Part shown: positions 13,313-26,100 of the stretch, piece after piece | How positions within the stretch are numbered: position 1 is the stretch's first letter | How the letters are laid out: the number at the start of each line of letters is the position of its first letter | Source: Owenia fusiformis | Lineage: Eukaryota; Annelida; Polychaeta; Sabellida; Oweniidae | Assembly: GCA_903813345.2 (NCBI GenBank) | Contig: CAIIXF020000005.1 | Location: 36,523,375 to 36,587,374, forward strand | Length of the DNA: 64,000 nucleotides | Reading direction: 5' to 3' | Position numbers and translations under genes: made by a program | Notes under the pieces: model-generated | Told to the model about the DNA's origin: nothing | The model's input: only the letters and a program-made list of their open reading frames with translations | Databases searched by the model: none

Positions 13313-13858
13313 CCAATGTAATATTTCGAAAAAACTGTATAGAATCTATTATTAAATGTTATTATAGTTAACAACAATATAAGGTGTATACTTACTCTAG
13401 CCTTGTTTATTTAGGCCTGAGTTTTGCAATTATACATTTTGGTAAATTAAATTTTAAGCATCCATCTTGAAAAACTGAGAATGAATTTTGTTTTTATACA
13501 ACATATTTACAAAATTACAATTGTGACATCATATTTAGTGGATGACAATTATTTGGAACATTTTATCGAGATAATAAATGTGCAGATAAGGATTTATTGT
13601 AAGAACCTAGCTTTTAAAGTAAAAAAGTATATAAAATGTATTATAGTGTACATATTAAAACTATAAATGTAATATATTTCATTTTGTTTTGCTCACTTTT
13701 AGTCAGCGAATTATCTCTATATTTAGGTTCTACATGTATGTGTACCAGGAAATTTTAGTCCAAGTGGATGTATTTTACAGATGAAGTTTTGATGAAAATT
13801 ATAAATCTATAATACTTGAACATAACATACTGAGATCATATCTTGAGGAATTGCAATA

Positions 13859-14028
13859 CAGTAAAACTTGTTTCATCCAAACACCACTTGGATCACCTCA
13901 AAGTTTTGGGCTTAGCAGGTGTTCGCATTTTAAGGTTTCTTCATATGTGAGTCGATGGGTATAACAAAATGGGCACTGAGAAAAGTGTTCACATTAAGGG
14001 AGATGTTAGGATTTTAGAGGTTTTACTG
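13859..14028. mobile_element. Pogo/Tigger-like MITE
   Basis: The block begins CAGTAAAACTTGTTTCATCC just after a TA dinucleotide and ends GAGGTTTTACTG, giving short inverted ends CAGTAAAAC/GTTTTACTG. The CAGTAAAACCTC-type end is typical of pogo-family non-autonomous elements. The right flank is CA, not TA, so the target duplication is not intact. Related ends occur at 52873 and 53180. Confidence 0.45.
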
Positions 14029-17000
14029 CAATGATTGTTGACTTTCCTGTTATACAAGTATGCATGTGGGTTTGGAAGATTGATTTGATAGAAAACAATG
14101 ACAAATTTAATTGGAAGATATGTTATCAAAGGTCTGTGCCAATATTTGATGCAAAGTATTATAAATACATGTCATTATATGAGGAATTTGGACATCAATG
14201 CTACTTGCTATGAGGCAGGTGAGCAGTTTGCCTCCCCACCTCCCCAATTTTACCTCACCAAAATTTTAATGAAAATGTGTTTTCCAACAAAAAATGAAAT
14301 TTTGTCACATAGACAAGGTTAGGATTTTCTTTGCATGTTTTAAATTAGCCTATTTTTGGCTCCTTTTGGCAATGTCCTTGACATGTTTTTTCTGCATTTA
14401 TGGAAGAATTAGTATACACTAGAAGGCATTTGTTAATATACAATATACGCAATTTTCATGTATTTCAAGGTAAGGTGCTGTAGTCTTATATATCAAAAAT
14501 TGACAGTATTATTTTGATTTTTATTGTTATGTACCAAAGACATCAAAATCACTATGATTCTTTTACACGGAGTCAAAGTGAACTTGTTCCCCTATAGCAT
14601 AGCATGATCAGTCATGTTCAGTTATGGATAGGTTATTTCATTTTGTCTTGATAATCTCTTTTTCATTGCCCTTGTACAATAAACATTAAGATAATTTATT
14701 TTTAGTTCCATTATTATAACTAGGTTGCGAATAAGCTGTTTATCTTTTTTCACGAGAATGGTCCCAGAAACAGAAGTGTAATTTCAATAGCCTTATTTAA
14801 AAACAAAAGTTTTTTGCAGTAGCCTCGTTGTAAAACAAAAACATGTTTCTGAGGCCTTATTGATAACTGTAAAAACAATGTTTTAACAGCCTTTTTGGAG
14901 TCTTGGGATTTTTTCTGTGAGAATTGGATGAAAGACGGCAGACATGTACCTAGACAATGTGTATGGTTGTATTAGCATGTATCAAAACGTAATAAAGAAA
15001 TAAACAATTTGTAATTTAGATGTTGTTTTCTTTTGCTTATCCTTGAATTAGGAGTTGTATACTTCATGATGTGGTAAAGATTATCTTGAGACCTCAAAAT
15101 TTTATCTGAAATTCTCTGACATCGATTCCCTCACCTTTCTGATCAATTCTTTCCTGAGAGCTATGAATGAGAGGACAACACTTTTTTGATGGCATTCAGT
15201 GGAAGTATGTTTAGATCATGTTGTGCAAGAAAACCAATGAACTAAAGAGATCATAGTGCACATTTTACATGTTGAATTATTTAGTTACAACTTCTCTCTA
15301 CCCAGTCTAATTCCTCCAACTCCTTTTGGACATTCCATAAAGGCAATTTTACGAGAAACCAAAATGCCTGATCCCCAATTCTACTTGACTATAGCGACCC
15401 TAGAGTAAGTGATAGCGATGCAAGGAGTATTGTGATTTGAAATCATTGTATATTCTTTGGGATTATTTCTCTAAATGTATCAAACTCCATATATTACCTC
15501 CAATCTTCTGGATAGCACATTCACTCCACCCCCCCCCCCCCCCAATCTGATATTCACATTGCTCTAAAATTCTTAGATAGTCCATAAATGCCCATGTATA
15601 TTTTAATAGGTATAAATATTCAGCCGGAAGAAGTAAAAGTGACTTTCAGAGCAATAGTTCCCATTTTACATATTATCTTGGGAATACATTTTTGGGGATC
15701 CCTATTTAGTATGTATATGAGATGGACAAGTTAGGATGAATGGCAAGCCCATATTGGGATGAAATCAAATTAATTGATTTCTTCGCTCATTAATTACATG
15801 CTTTCATAGACTATCAGTGTATTTTAATTTCATATAATATTTACATGTTAAAAATGAAAAATGGTGATTTGTTCCTGGGATATGGGTTAAACATATGCAG
15901 CTGCCATCTATAAATTAATAAACATGAATTTTGGTGACAACATCGTAGAAATGACCCTCGGATGAAAAATGTGTTTGCACAAGTGCTAAAGGGAAAAGAA
16001 TAAATAATGTTACAGACACCGCAGGAAAAGAAACCAATCAAATGTACACCAGTCATGAGAAAAACAAACCCCAACTATCCCAAACCATTATCTAACGTGA
16101 AGAGAAACCATTATCACAATCCAAGACTACAGCCCAAGTCAATACAATTGATGTTGAAGGCTAAATTATTGGTAACTAATACTCTTAACAACAAAAACAG
16201 TTGTAGAAACTGTAGTATTCACACAAGTTTAAGATAAAGCATTCAGTCTCAAATGACAGGTAAAATCCCGTTTCGAAGTCCAGAGAAAGATAACCCAGAC
16301 CCGAGATCATATTACTAGTATTACAGCCCATTGATATCAGTATATTAGTATTTAGACATCATGATAAACCATGACATCTCATTTCTTCTCAGTCTTGAGA
16401 TTTTTCAGGTGAAACAAATGAATTATGAGTATCAGAATGGTATTTAGCTGCCATCTATAAATTAAACGTGAAATAAGATGCAACATCATAATCAAATCTT
16501 TGAGTCTTTACATCCTTGGTCCAAGGGTATTTCACTTCTTTCCTGATTTGAGTGACAAATGAAGTCCTTTGAATGAAGAATGGTCTGTTTACATCATGTT
16601 GCAATTCAAAAATTCGAGACACTTCAAAATCTAATGCTACATACGCTCTACTAGGTCTGATCAGGCCTGTAGCCAGAAGTGGGGTTCTCTTTTTGTTAAA
16701 ACATGCAGATTTGCACCGCGCGTAATACCTTAATTATCATTGTATATACAGTACATTTCCTTCAGATAATTAATGGATCTTAAAGATATGCCTATCTTCG
16801 TGGTCAAAATAACGTTATTGTACTAAACTTTGCATTTTGCACTTGTATTAACATACTGTATGGGTTCCTGAGGAAATATACATGGTAAAGAATTAAATAT
16901 TATATAAAAAATTAGATCGCCCCAACGCCCTCCCCTTCCGACGCCAATGTAATATCATGTAATATAGATGAACTTCATTTTTGACGAAAACCTTTTCTTA

Positions 17001-18330
17001 GAGCGAGGTTGTTCAACTGTATTGTTTCTGACATAGTAAAAATGATCGAGTACCTTTCCAGTCTGTAATTTTTATTCATTTTACTTTGTCATTTTGATGG
17101 AATACACAATCATGTAGTGTTTGAAACCAAGTTCACGTTGACGTCCCTATCATAACCAACCAAACCAAAAAGAGATTACACTCATGAGAGGATGTATAGG
17201 GGGTGTTGGAAATCAATATACAATATTTTTTCAGCTCTCTTATACCATATACAATATTTTTTCACACCTTTCATACAATATACGATACTTTACAAAAGTT
17301 CAGGTGAAATACAATATACGATAATTTTGAAACTGCTGTTGATTTAAGTTTGGATATTTATAAGGAAATAATATTAGGAGAACCAATGTACCACAGTAAA
17401 TGTATTATCATAAGGCAAATAGACTGCACATACAGACCACTGAATGATTTCATTAATTGCATTATGAATAAGACACCATTCGGGTACATCCGATTGTGTT
17501 CAGAAATTCTGTGATCACTTTAATTTTCAGGTATTTATGGAATAAGATTCATGACTTCTTTTTAGTGATTTCACAACCTAGTTTGACCAAAACACTAATG
17601 CCATGAAGATATTCAAAATTAGCACAAACGTGCATCATCGGAATGGGTGTTAGACCTGTTTCTTAAGACTTACTTTTCCATGAATTATATAAATGTCAAT
17701 GGAATCCTTCACAGGGAAAAAATCCTTAAAACATAATTGATGCAAAATTGAGAATGTGGAATAAAAGATTCATCATGTGTTCTTTGAAAATAAAAGGAAG
17801 TAATGCGCTCGCCATTATGATCTCCCCATGAAAAAATTAATTCATCTGATTTTTCAAAATGAGTATACTCAAGCCCGGTGATCGTTCAAAATGGATGGAG
17901 GGGGGATTAGGCGATTTCTGCTAGAAAACTCAACAAATTTGGAAGATTAATTTTTTTCAAGAGAAAATTTACAACTGAATTGCCAAATGAATAGGCGCAG
18001 TGCATGGCAAAATATGTTAGGTCATCTAGTATTTTTTTTTAACTGATACCCTTCTAAGATATGAGATCTATTAAAAAAGGCGCATCATCACCAACGTGCA
18101 AAAGTCAATGTTTTTGCTATAAATCGGGCAACAATGGTCTACACGACCTGTAATAAATAGGTATAAGGGACGTTATTATCACAATACTAATGACATTGCT
18201 CACTTTTTAAAGTTAGTTTCCAAACTTTTATACTATTTGATAAGTGTAAAAGTTGTTTTTTGAGAATTTATCTATAGCGGCCATTTTGTAGGGGAAAAAT
18301 GATGAAAAAATGTAATCTTTTATTTTAAAG

Positions 18331-18432
18331 TATTACCCGAATCGGTTGCAAACTTCATATTTGCACATTTGATGAGATGAACCATTTGTGTCATTGTGAA
18401 ATTATCAAGTTTGCAATCGATTCAGGTTGTAT
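18331..18432. repeat. Imperfect inverted repeat (hairpin)
   Basis: The left arm ATCGGTTGCAAACTT and the right arm AAGTTTGCAATCGATT are inverted copies with a short loop of about 45 bases; flanking bases pair further with mismatches. It could be a decayed MITE. No target duplication was recognised. Confidence 0.4.
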
Positions 18433-18787
18433 TTTTTGTATTTCTGTGATAATCAATGGAATCCAATGGCCTCTATTGAGATCTAATGATAACCTCGTAT
18501 TAAGCCAATGGTGCACAGCCTCATGTAAGTCAATACAACCTTACTGAACGGAATGACCCCTATCTCAGCTTATGTGTGCCCAATTTACATTCTATTCTTC
18601 ATGTAACACCACATGCGGTTCCCATGCTCAATCATTACGTTCTATCTACGTTCTGAGGATAGGTCCGAAGCTTGATGAAGCACTGGTAACACCATGGGGA
18701 TTAGATATTTGCCAATAATCGCAGCTCTTCCTTTGCTGAGGAAAATATGTACACATAACACTATCATGAGATAGTGATCATTCACAA

Positions 18788-19010
18788 TGCACAATAATTT
18801 GTAGAACAGTCACCTGGGAAATAATAACTATTAAAACAATTTTGGAAACAAAGGACTTCACAAACTTTCATGTCGATACTTCATTTTTGACTGGACTAAG
18901 TCTTTGAAGTAAAGGCAAAATGAGACTTGATTGTTAAGACAATGCACAATAATTTTGTAAAACAGTCACCTGGGAAATAATAGGTATTGAAAACAATTTC
19001 GGAAATAAAC
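18788..19010 (+). repeat. Local direct duplication, period about 153 bp
   Basis: The block GCACAATAATTTGTAGAACA followed by GTCACCTGGGAAATAATA occurs at about 18788 and again at about 18941 with small differences (a GTAAAACAG variant in the second). This is a single diverged tandem duplication. Confidence 0.5.
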
Positions 19011-19137
19011 AACTTGTTTCACCAATGATTTCAAGGAAAAGAAGTATTGATGAGAATGAAAACTACTGTATGTAACTAGAAGTTACTTTCTTTTAAAGGA
19101 CCACGGACGATTTCGCGAAAGATTTCACACAGTCATA

Positions 19138-19280
19138 TGTTGAATTTTTCAATGTTGATAAACTCTTTTCAAAACCACATTCCTAGATGTTCTTTTACAT
19201 GTAGATTCCACATATAATTTTGACTGAATTTGTAATGATGTAAATCAAGATTATTTCTACTCACATCTAGTCTAAGACAG
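19138..19280 (+). repeat. Dispersed repeat family A, copy 1
   Basis: The segment containing GTTGATAAACTCTTTTCAAA, ACCACATTCCTAGATG and CTCACATCTAGTCTAAG recurs at 63508-63635 (same strand) and, inverted, at about 47898-47990. All three copies share the order: a gataaactcttttcaaaaccacat motif, acatgtagattcca, gatgtaaatcaaga, and an end near acatctagtct. This is most likely a short non-autonomous transposon. Confidence 0.5.
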
Positions 19281-20219
19281 ACGGATTTCTTTTCCTTGTT
19301 TTAACACAGTTACAGTCAGAGAGTCAGCACAATGGGGACTATACAACTCTCCCCCCTTTTGAGAACGAAACCCCAAATCAATTTGCACTCAATGGTTAAA
19401 GATTTTTAGATTATCTGATTTGATACTCAATGTTCTTTCGAATTCAACTGGGTATACTAGGCCTATGATTTCGTTTACATGATGCAACAGCCTTTTCGGA
19501 CATTTTTCAAAGATACGTACCGTGGGCCCCGATACTCTCGGAAGGTTACCCTTTAGAAAGTCGTTGTGTTAGTTTTGACCTCTAAGGTATTGGTAACGCT
19601 AACGTACGTAGGCTTAATGATTCCGTACTTGTCTTACGTTATTCGGCATCATTACTGACACCTTCCCTCTCCAAGAAAATAAAATTATCTTGATCAAATT
19701 TGAAATGTTTGATCATATTCGAGAATGTAAGTTCAAATTCAAAAAATTTTCGTATTAAAAAGGCATGCATTGATGTTCCAATCTGGATGACGATCACATC
19801 TCGTTGTCATGTAGAATGAAAAACAATGGGTGTCCGGAAGCTCTGGGTGTCCCGGGAATGGGTGAAACTATTTACACCTCCCGGTCGTCATTGGACAATT
19901 TTATAAGGTCTAATTCTAAGTACAACCCTGTAGCCTAGATATCGAGGGTACAATAGGTATTACAGTACTAATTGTTTGGTAGACACGGTTATGGAAACGA
20001 ATAACATCATAAATCTTGATTTGTCTTGCACCTGTCCAGGTGCGGAAAAATCATTACTTTTGTAGGCCTATGTAGTGCCCTGCCGTAAAAAGCACATTGC
20101 TATCTACATTACAAACTCAGACAATTATAATGATGAACATGTGTTTTATGTTGTATTTGTAAACTTCATTTGCTAATAACGATCTTTGTGGATAGTCAAT
20201 ATTCCCGGGGATTATATTC

Positions 20220-20403
20220 GATTTTATATTTCCCGCGGATTTTCAACCAATCAAAAGGCAGAACGAAACGTAACTTGTAAATTAGGTTTTGTGTAAATAT
20301 TTTGGAAAGTTCAATCTTTTTTCCATTTTGTGGGTATTTCATAACATCGATCCCAATAATGTGATGTCCTACACTTGCATGAAGTAACAGAGACGAGTTT
20401 AAG
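20220..20403 (+). promoter_or_regulatory. Possible promoter and 5' non-coding exon of the zinc-finger gene
   Basis: A CCAAT box in consensus context (CAACCAATCAAAAGG at about 20246) is followed about 140 bases later by GAGTTTAAG then GTAAGG, a good splice donor at 20404. The first coding exon at 22270 begins with ATG directly after an acceptor, so a non-coding upstream exon is required, or a coding one in frame. This one is a guess based on position and donor quality. Confidence 0.25.
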
Positions 20404-22005
20404 GTAAGGTTTTATAAGTTTTTACTCTTTGTTGACCTGTAAATTTACGCTGAAATCCTCCCTCATGTCAAAAATTTGCATATTTTCTTTATTTTTAAAG
20501 AATAGAATGTTTTAATTTCTTGACTATTTCTATCATAGTTATACTATCATCTGGTTGAAAGCCCATTTCTCTATATAGGACTACTGAAACGTTTTGCACA
20601 TACAGTATCTACATCAATGAGGTAAGGCATATACACAGTGCCCCCTTACCTTCTCCCAATGCCGTCTCGATATTCTGGCCTTTCGCCAGCAATAACACCT
20701 TACGAGCATTTATTTTCTGATTAATTTACATTTGATTTATTGCTAATAATAACAAAATTATGATGAATATATCTTCATCGATGTTTTTGTTGAGTGTTGG
20801 TTCGTATCTCCATCTACATTGGTTCTTATGGCCTCTTATTTATGCTTTTTTGAGAACATAATCTTATCAGTATTTTTTATGAGTATTCTCTACAAGTTTG
20901 GATCGAGTAACTTCAATAGTATTAGCGAGTTTCGAAATGATGATGTTGAAATGATGTTAAACTGAAATAAACGCCATTTCCACGATTTCAAATTTACTTT
21001 ACGCATACGCAGCACTGAATGGGCACGTGCTCATGATTGTTCAAGTGATCACATCCTGCAATTTGATTAGACGTCATATAATGGGAGCTACTCACTTCTT
21101 CTGTAGTTTCATGGAAGATTTCCTCCATTTAACCACTGCCAATCAAGCTGCCATCTTTACAGCTGCCACTGAGCTACCACCGCTATCGCAAGACAAAGTT
21201 CAACAACAACAGATGTTTCTAAAAATGGAACCGTTAATTTTAAAGGGGCAACAAGGACTGTAGAGAGAAAATTAGAAAATTTTTATTTTTTCTGAGCTAT
21301 CAGGTCAATATTTGACTTAACATCTTCTTTGACATACCTATTTTCTTAAAATGTGTGGATAAACTATCAATTTCAGCATTAAGAAGTGTAAATTCAGTTC
21401 AAAGCTTCTATAAAGGGAGTCCCACTTACAGATTTTTAAGATTCACCATGTATCAAGAGGAATATCAGCTTAAATAATGTTCATCCAGGTTTTTTTGTAG
21501 ATAATACAAATACATGTATATGACTATATGTTAGTCTTGATGAAATATCCAAACTTAAATATATTTTGACACTGGTCGATGGCCGTTGAATGGCCCCATG
21601 CACTAATTGTTGCACCTTTAAATTAATTCAAAATCATGCAGGGACAGTTTTTTTTCAATTTCAATCAATGGAATATTCTAACAACAGTTTTAAAAATAGT
21701 CAATGTTTTTGCGTTGGAACTTGAAATTGTTGGTAAACATCAGTAAACATCTATTGTTATGATACTTCAAAAAATAGTTTTTGATTATCTCTCTTTGTTT
21801 TATGAAAAATTGACTTTGACATGACAACATTTAGTGTTATTAAGATGGAATATGGAAAATAACATCTGCAGAGAGAAGGAATGAGACACGATTGAACAAA
21901 CTGCAAAAAGATTACCATGCATCCTGATTTCTGCATTTTTTCAAACCAATGCATTTTTGATAATTTTCAAGTTTCAGATTTTTACTGGAATATAGTACTG
22001 TAGAT

Positions 22006-22181
22006 ACAGGGGTTTCATTAGCAGCAGGCAACAGGTGACTTTCACCGGTTGTTTTCACAAAATCGCCTATTGTTTTTAGGGACTTTTCAACTTTTCCATG
22101 TTAAATTTATGATTTCCAATAAGTTTGCCTGTTGTTTTCATTTATTTAGCCTGTTGTGAGAAATTCTAGTGAAACCCCTGT
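22006..22181. mobile_element. MITE with 16-bp terminal inverted repeats, hAT-like ends
   Basis: The ends are ACAGGGGTTTCATTAG and CTAGTGAAACCCCTGT, inverted copies with one mismatch. The CAGGGG ends are hAT-like, but no clean 8-bp target duplication is visible. The inside repeats 'cctgttgttttcat'-like motifs in both orientations. It lies only 88 bases before the first coding exon of the zinc-finger gene. Confidence 0.6.
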
Positions 22182-22269
22182 GATATAAAGAATTTTGCAT
22201 TTTATAGAATGCAAATTCAGGATAAAATAGGATTTTGAAAATATGTTTTCAAATTGTTTTGTTTTTCAG

Positions 22270-23196
22270 ATGGATGAGGCCAGTCCCCAGGTAAAGAGCA
22301 AGATAACTCTTGCGATACTCAAATTTTTATGTGCGGATATGGGCCTAAGTTTTCAAGGCATGACAAATGTCGTTGGCACCATATGTATCCGATCCCAACG
22401 TGGAAATGTCTTTGTTGTGCAACTCCAGGAGGTAGTACCCTATGACGCGGTAATTTCCAATAATCTAGTTCTTCCTACCCCACACGCTAATACTGGACCG
22501 GATAAAAATGTCACAAGTTATGCTGGAAAAAGAGACACTGTTGTTCTGCCATCTCCTGGTGGGCAGAAAGATCAGTTTATTAGTATTGATCGATCTGGGA
22601 AGTCTGTTGAACAAGCAGGACGGAGGCAGATAGATGTTATGGGTCCACACGGCCTCGAACCAGCAAGACAGGTTGACGTTTTAGGCCCTAGAGGGCTGGA
22701 GCCTGCAAGGCAAGTAGATATTATGGGCCCAAGGGGGTTAGAGCCTGCTAGGACAGTGGATATAATGGGTCCAAGGGGGTTAGAGCCTGCTAGGACAGTG
22801 GATATAATGGGCCCAAGGGGGTTAGAACCTGCAAGGCAAATTGACATGATGGGCCCAAGAGGTATTGAACAGGGGAGACCTATGGATATTATGGGACCAC
22901 GGAATATGGGACCCAGGGGGATGCCTCCACAAATGAGACCAAGAATGCCGGATCAGATGAACATGCGAGGCCCACCTCCCTTGAACCATAAAGGACAACA
23001 ACAAGGTCCAATGAGACAGTCCAGTCATAACCAGGGACCAGGTATGATGCAGAATCGGGGACCTGGGCCAAGAGGACCTCCGCTTCAACAACAGAGACCC
23101 CAGGGAGGAGCGAGACCACCCCCACCGCAGCAGCAGTCTATGACTCTGCCTGTGAGGCCACCTGTACCTGTGCCACAAAGAAGACCTTCGCAAGAG
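22270..23196 (+). CDS. Zinc-finger gene exon 1: N-terminal segment and GLEPAR repeats
   Basis: Acceptor TTTTTCAG at 22262-22269, donor GTTTGT at 23197. The first ~60 residues (MDEASPQVKSKITLAILKF then LCADMGLSFQGM, ending VFVVQLQEVV) look like a small folded domain unlike the rest. Then come about six 14-residue repeats of the form (M/L)GPRGLEPAR(Q/T)VDI at about 22630-22870, then GPRGMPPQMRPRMPDQ-type low-complexity sequence rich in Pro, Gln, Met and Arg. Confidence 0.85.
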
Positions 23197-26100
23197 GTTT
23201 GTAATTTATATATTTTCATTTTTAAACTTTTTGGTTTAATTATCAATCATCCTTGGACCTCTTCATTATTTGAAGGAAACCTCCATCTTTAATATCATCA
23301 CAAAAAGTCTACACTCAAAAGTGGCTCACTTAGGAATTAAACATGTTTAAATCTGTAAATAAATACATCTGTAGAATGGTGGCAGTAGAAGACCTTGAAA
23401 TGTGACCACATACTAATCCGAACATTTTGGGCCAGTCCAAGTGGCATTTACATCATACAGGTTTCAATGATTTTGTATAAATTAAGCTGAAATGTAATAA
23501 TATTTTGTATATGTTTGCAGAGGAGACCTCAACCATGTCCACCATTACAGAGAACTCCTTCAAATTCTTCCTTGACCAGCAATACTAGTTCTGCTTCAGG
23601 TAATTATACAGGGTGTCCATAAGTCTCTTTACAATTACAATGCAGTCAGTGTAACTTAATGGCCCTAAACATGTAAACACTGATAACAATGAGATTATGT
23701 TAACCCAAAAGGAGGAAGTGAATAACAAAAAGCAAGAAAAAAACATTGAAAAGTACGACTGGTGATGAACAAATTCCCGAAATCCCAAACCTAAGAAAGG
23801 CCTTACTTTAGGCATGTAGTAGTTTTTGCCTCCTGATTTTTTTTTCATTAAAGATCGTGCCCTTACAGTATGGTTTATGGTTATTTAAATGTTAATCAGT
23901 TCGTGCAAAATCGTGAAACTTTGTAGATTAGCTAAAATTTCAAAATATATATTTAGCTTTAAAAACAGTTTTAAAGTACAAAATTGAACAAATCTGCGTG
24001 ATAGCACAGTGCTTAAATAATATTTTATTTTTATAAGTTCACGAAGTGACATTTTTCATCCAGGTGCTGTTAAAAGAAAAGCAGAGGAGTCCATTGTGCC
24101 AGACCTTGCAAGAGTGAAGAAAGAGAGAATCGAAACAAGTGACAGAAACTCATGTATGAGTGCTACCCCACCAGTACAAACCCCACCAACTCCACAAACC
24201 CCCACAGCAACATCTACCCCGATTTCTATCAACCCAAAACTAGAAAAGCAGGATGCACAGAGCTCTTGTATGCTAAGCTCAATGAAGATCCCGCTTCAAA
24301 TGCCACCTTTGTCGCAATCACCAGAGCCACCAACATCTGGTCCTTTAGTTAATCCAAAACTTGAAAAAGGTAACATTATGTCTTATGTTATTCAATACAT
24401 TAATTTGGTTCATAGGCTCTCAGAGGCATTGAAGTAACATACTAGTAGTGCAACAGTCGTTAAGAATTTGAAAAAATCAGTTCATTGTCACCAGCTTTGA
24501 AGGGCAGTGGTGGTTCCTAACATTTTTCTCTATGTTAAACCTTTAAAATCATTAGATACCAATATATAGTAAAAAGAATAGACTCTACTTGTAAGTTACA
24601 TGTCACTCATATTTGTCAGATTTTCTGAATATGTCCATGATTTTTATTATCGTACCTAACAAAAGGTACGATATTGTAGTCAGCTGGACGGGCGGCGGGA
24701 GGCGACCTAACAAAAGGTACGATATTGTAGTCAGCTTGACAGGTGGCAGGCGGCGGACGGGCGGCGTCTCACTTTTCAGCTTGTCTACAGGTTTCCAGCC
24801 AAACCATTTGAGGGATTCATCTGAAATTTTCAGGGATGTTTCTACATATCAACGTCAAGAACTGATTAGTTTTTGGGCATTCTGGGTAAATCTTAAGGTG
24901 GCCATTTTGGATTTTCCGTCCTAAAATCTTCACTTTCAAGACTTGTCTACAGGTTTTCAGCCAAACCATTTGAGGGATTCATCTGAAATTTTCAGGGATG
25001 TTTCTACATATCAACGTCAAGAACTGATTAGTTTTTGGGCATTCTGGGTAAATCTTAAGGTGGCCATTTTGGATTTTCCATCCTAAAATCTTCACTTTCA
25101 AGACTTGTCTACAGGTTTCCAGCCAAACCATTTGAGGGATTCATCTGAAATTTTCAGGGATATTTTTACATATCAACATCAAGAACTGATTAGTTTTTGG
25201 GCATTCTGGGTAAATCTTAAGGTGGCCATTTTGGATTTTCCGTCCTAAAATCTTCACTTTCAAGACTTGTCTACAGGTTTCCAGCCAAACCATTTGAGGG
25301 ATTCATCTGAAATTTTCAGGGATGTTTCTACATATCAACGTCAAGAACTGATTAGTTTTTCGGCATTCTGGGTAAATTTTAAGGTGGCCATTTTGGATTT
25401 TCCGTCCTAAAATCTTCACTTTCAAGACTTGTCTACAGGTTTTCAGCCAAACCATTTGAGGGATTCATCTGAAATTTTCAGGGATGTTTCTACATATCAA
25501 CGTCAAGAACTGATTAGTTTTTGGGCATTCTGGTTCAATTTTAAGGTGGCCATTTTGGATTTTCTGTCCTAAAATCTTCACTTTCAAGACTTGTCTACAG
25601 ATTTTCAGCCAAACCATTTGAGGGTTTCATCTGAAATTTTCAGGGATGTTTCTACATATCAACGTCAAGAACTGATTGGTTTTTGGGCATTCTGGGTAAA
25701 TTTTAAGGTGGCCATTTTGGATTTTCCGTCCTAAAATCTTCACTTTCAAGACTTGTCTACAGGTTTCCAGCTAAACCGTTCAAATTTTGACATATGTTAC
25801 ACAGTGATAAGTTCTAGAGCCGATTAACTTTTCTGCGGCCATCTTGCTTTCTTGGTCAACAAGACCACAATGCTGTGTTTTAAGTACGATATTGTTCACG
25901 TCTGTGCCTTGTTAATCAAATAAGCCAAAGCAAGCCTTTTATTTTTGTGGAGAGACCAGAGGCCTTATTCACAATAGCTAGCAAGTTGAGGGATTGGGAT
26001 TGCTCGGCAAAGATGTTTCAAAGGCATCACAAATATTGCTATAGTCTCTAATTTTTTTTTGGACAATGTTCGGTTTCGGTAGTTGGCATTCAGAGTTCAG

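Larger units (their letters stand above)
13313..22269. other. Intergenic region between prickle and the zinc-finger gene
   Basis: Both flanking genes read rightward. The left ~1.7 kb probably includes the prickle 3' UTR. The rest holds an inverted-repeat element at 13859-14028, a C18 tract near 15530, a small repeat (AGCTGCCATCTATAAATTAA at 15898 and 16447), a hairpin at 18331-18432, a duplicated block at 18788-19010, a dispersed repeat copy at 19138-19280, a possible promoter near 20.2-20.4 kb and a MITE at 22006-22181. No coding exon could be supported; the frame at 21027-21263 has no splice context that I can tie to the downstream gene. Confidence 0.6.

Noticed and set aside
21027-21263. 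78-residue + strand frame upstream of the zinc-finger gene
   Set aside because: No acceptor or donor links it to the exon at 22270 and no recognisable domain; left in the intergenic region.
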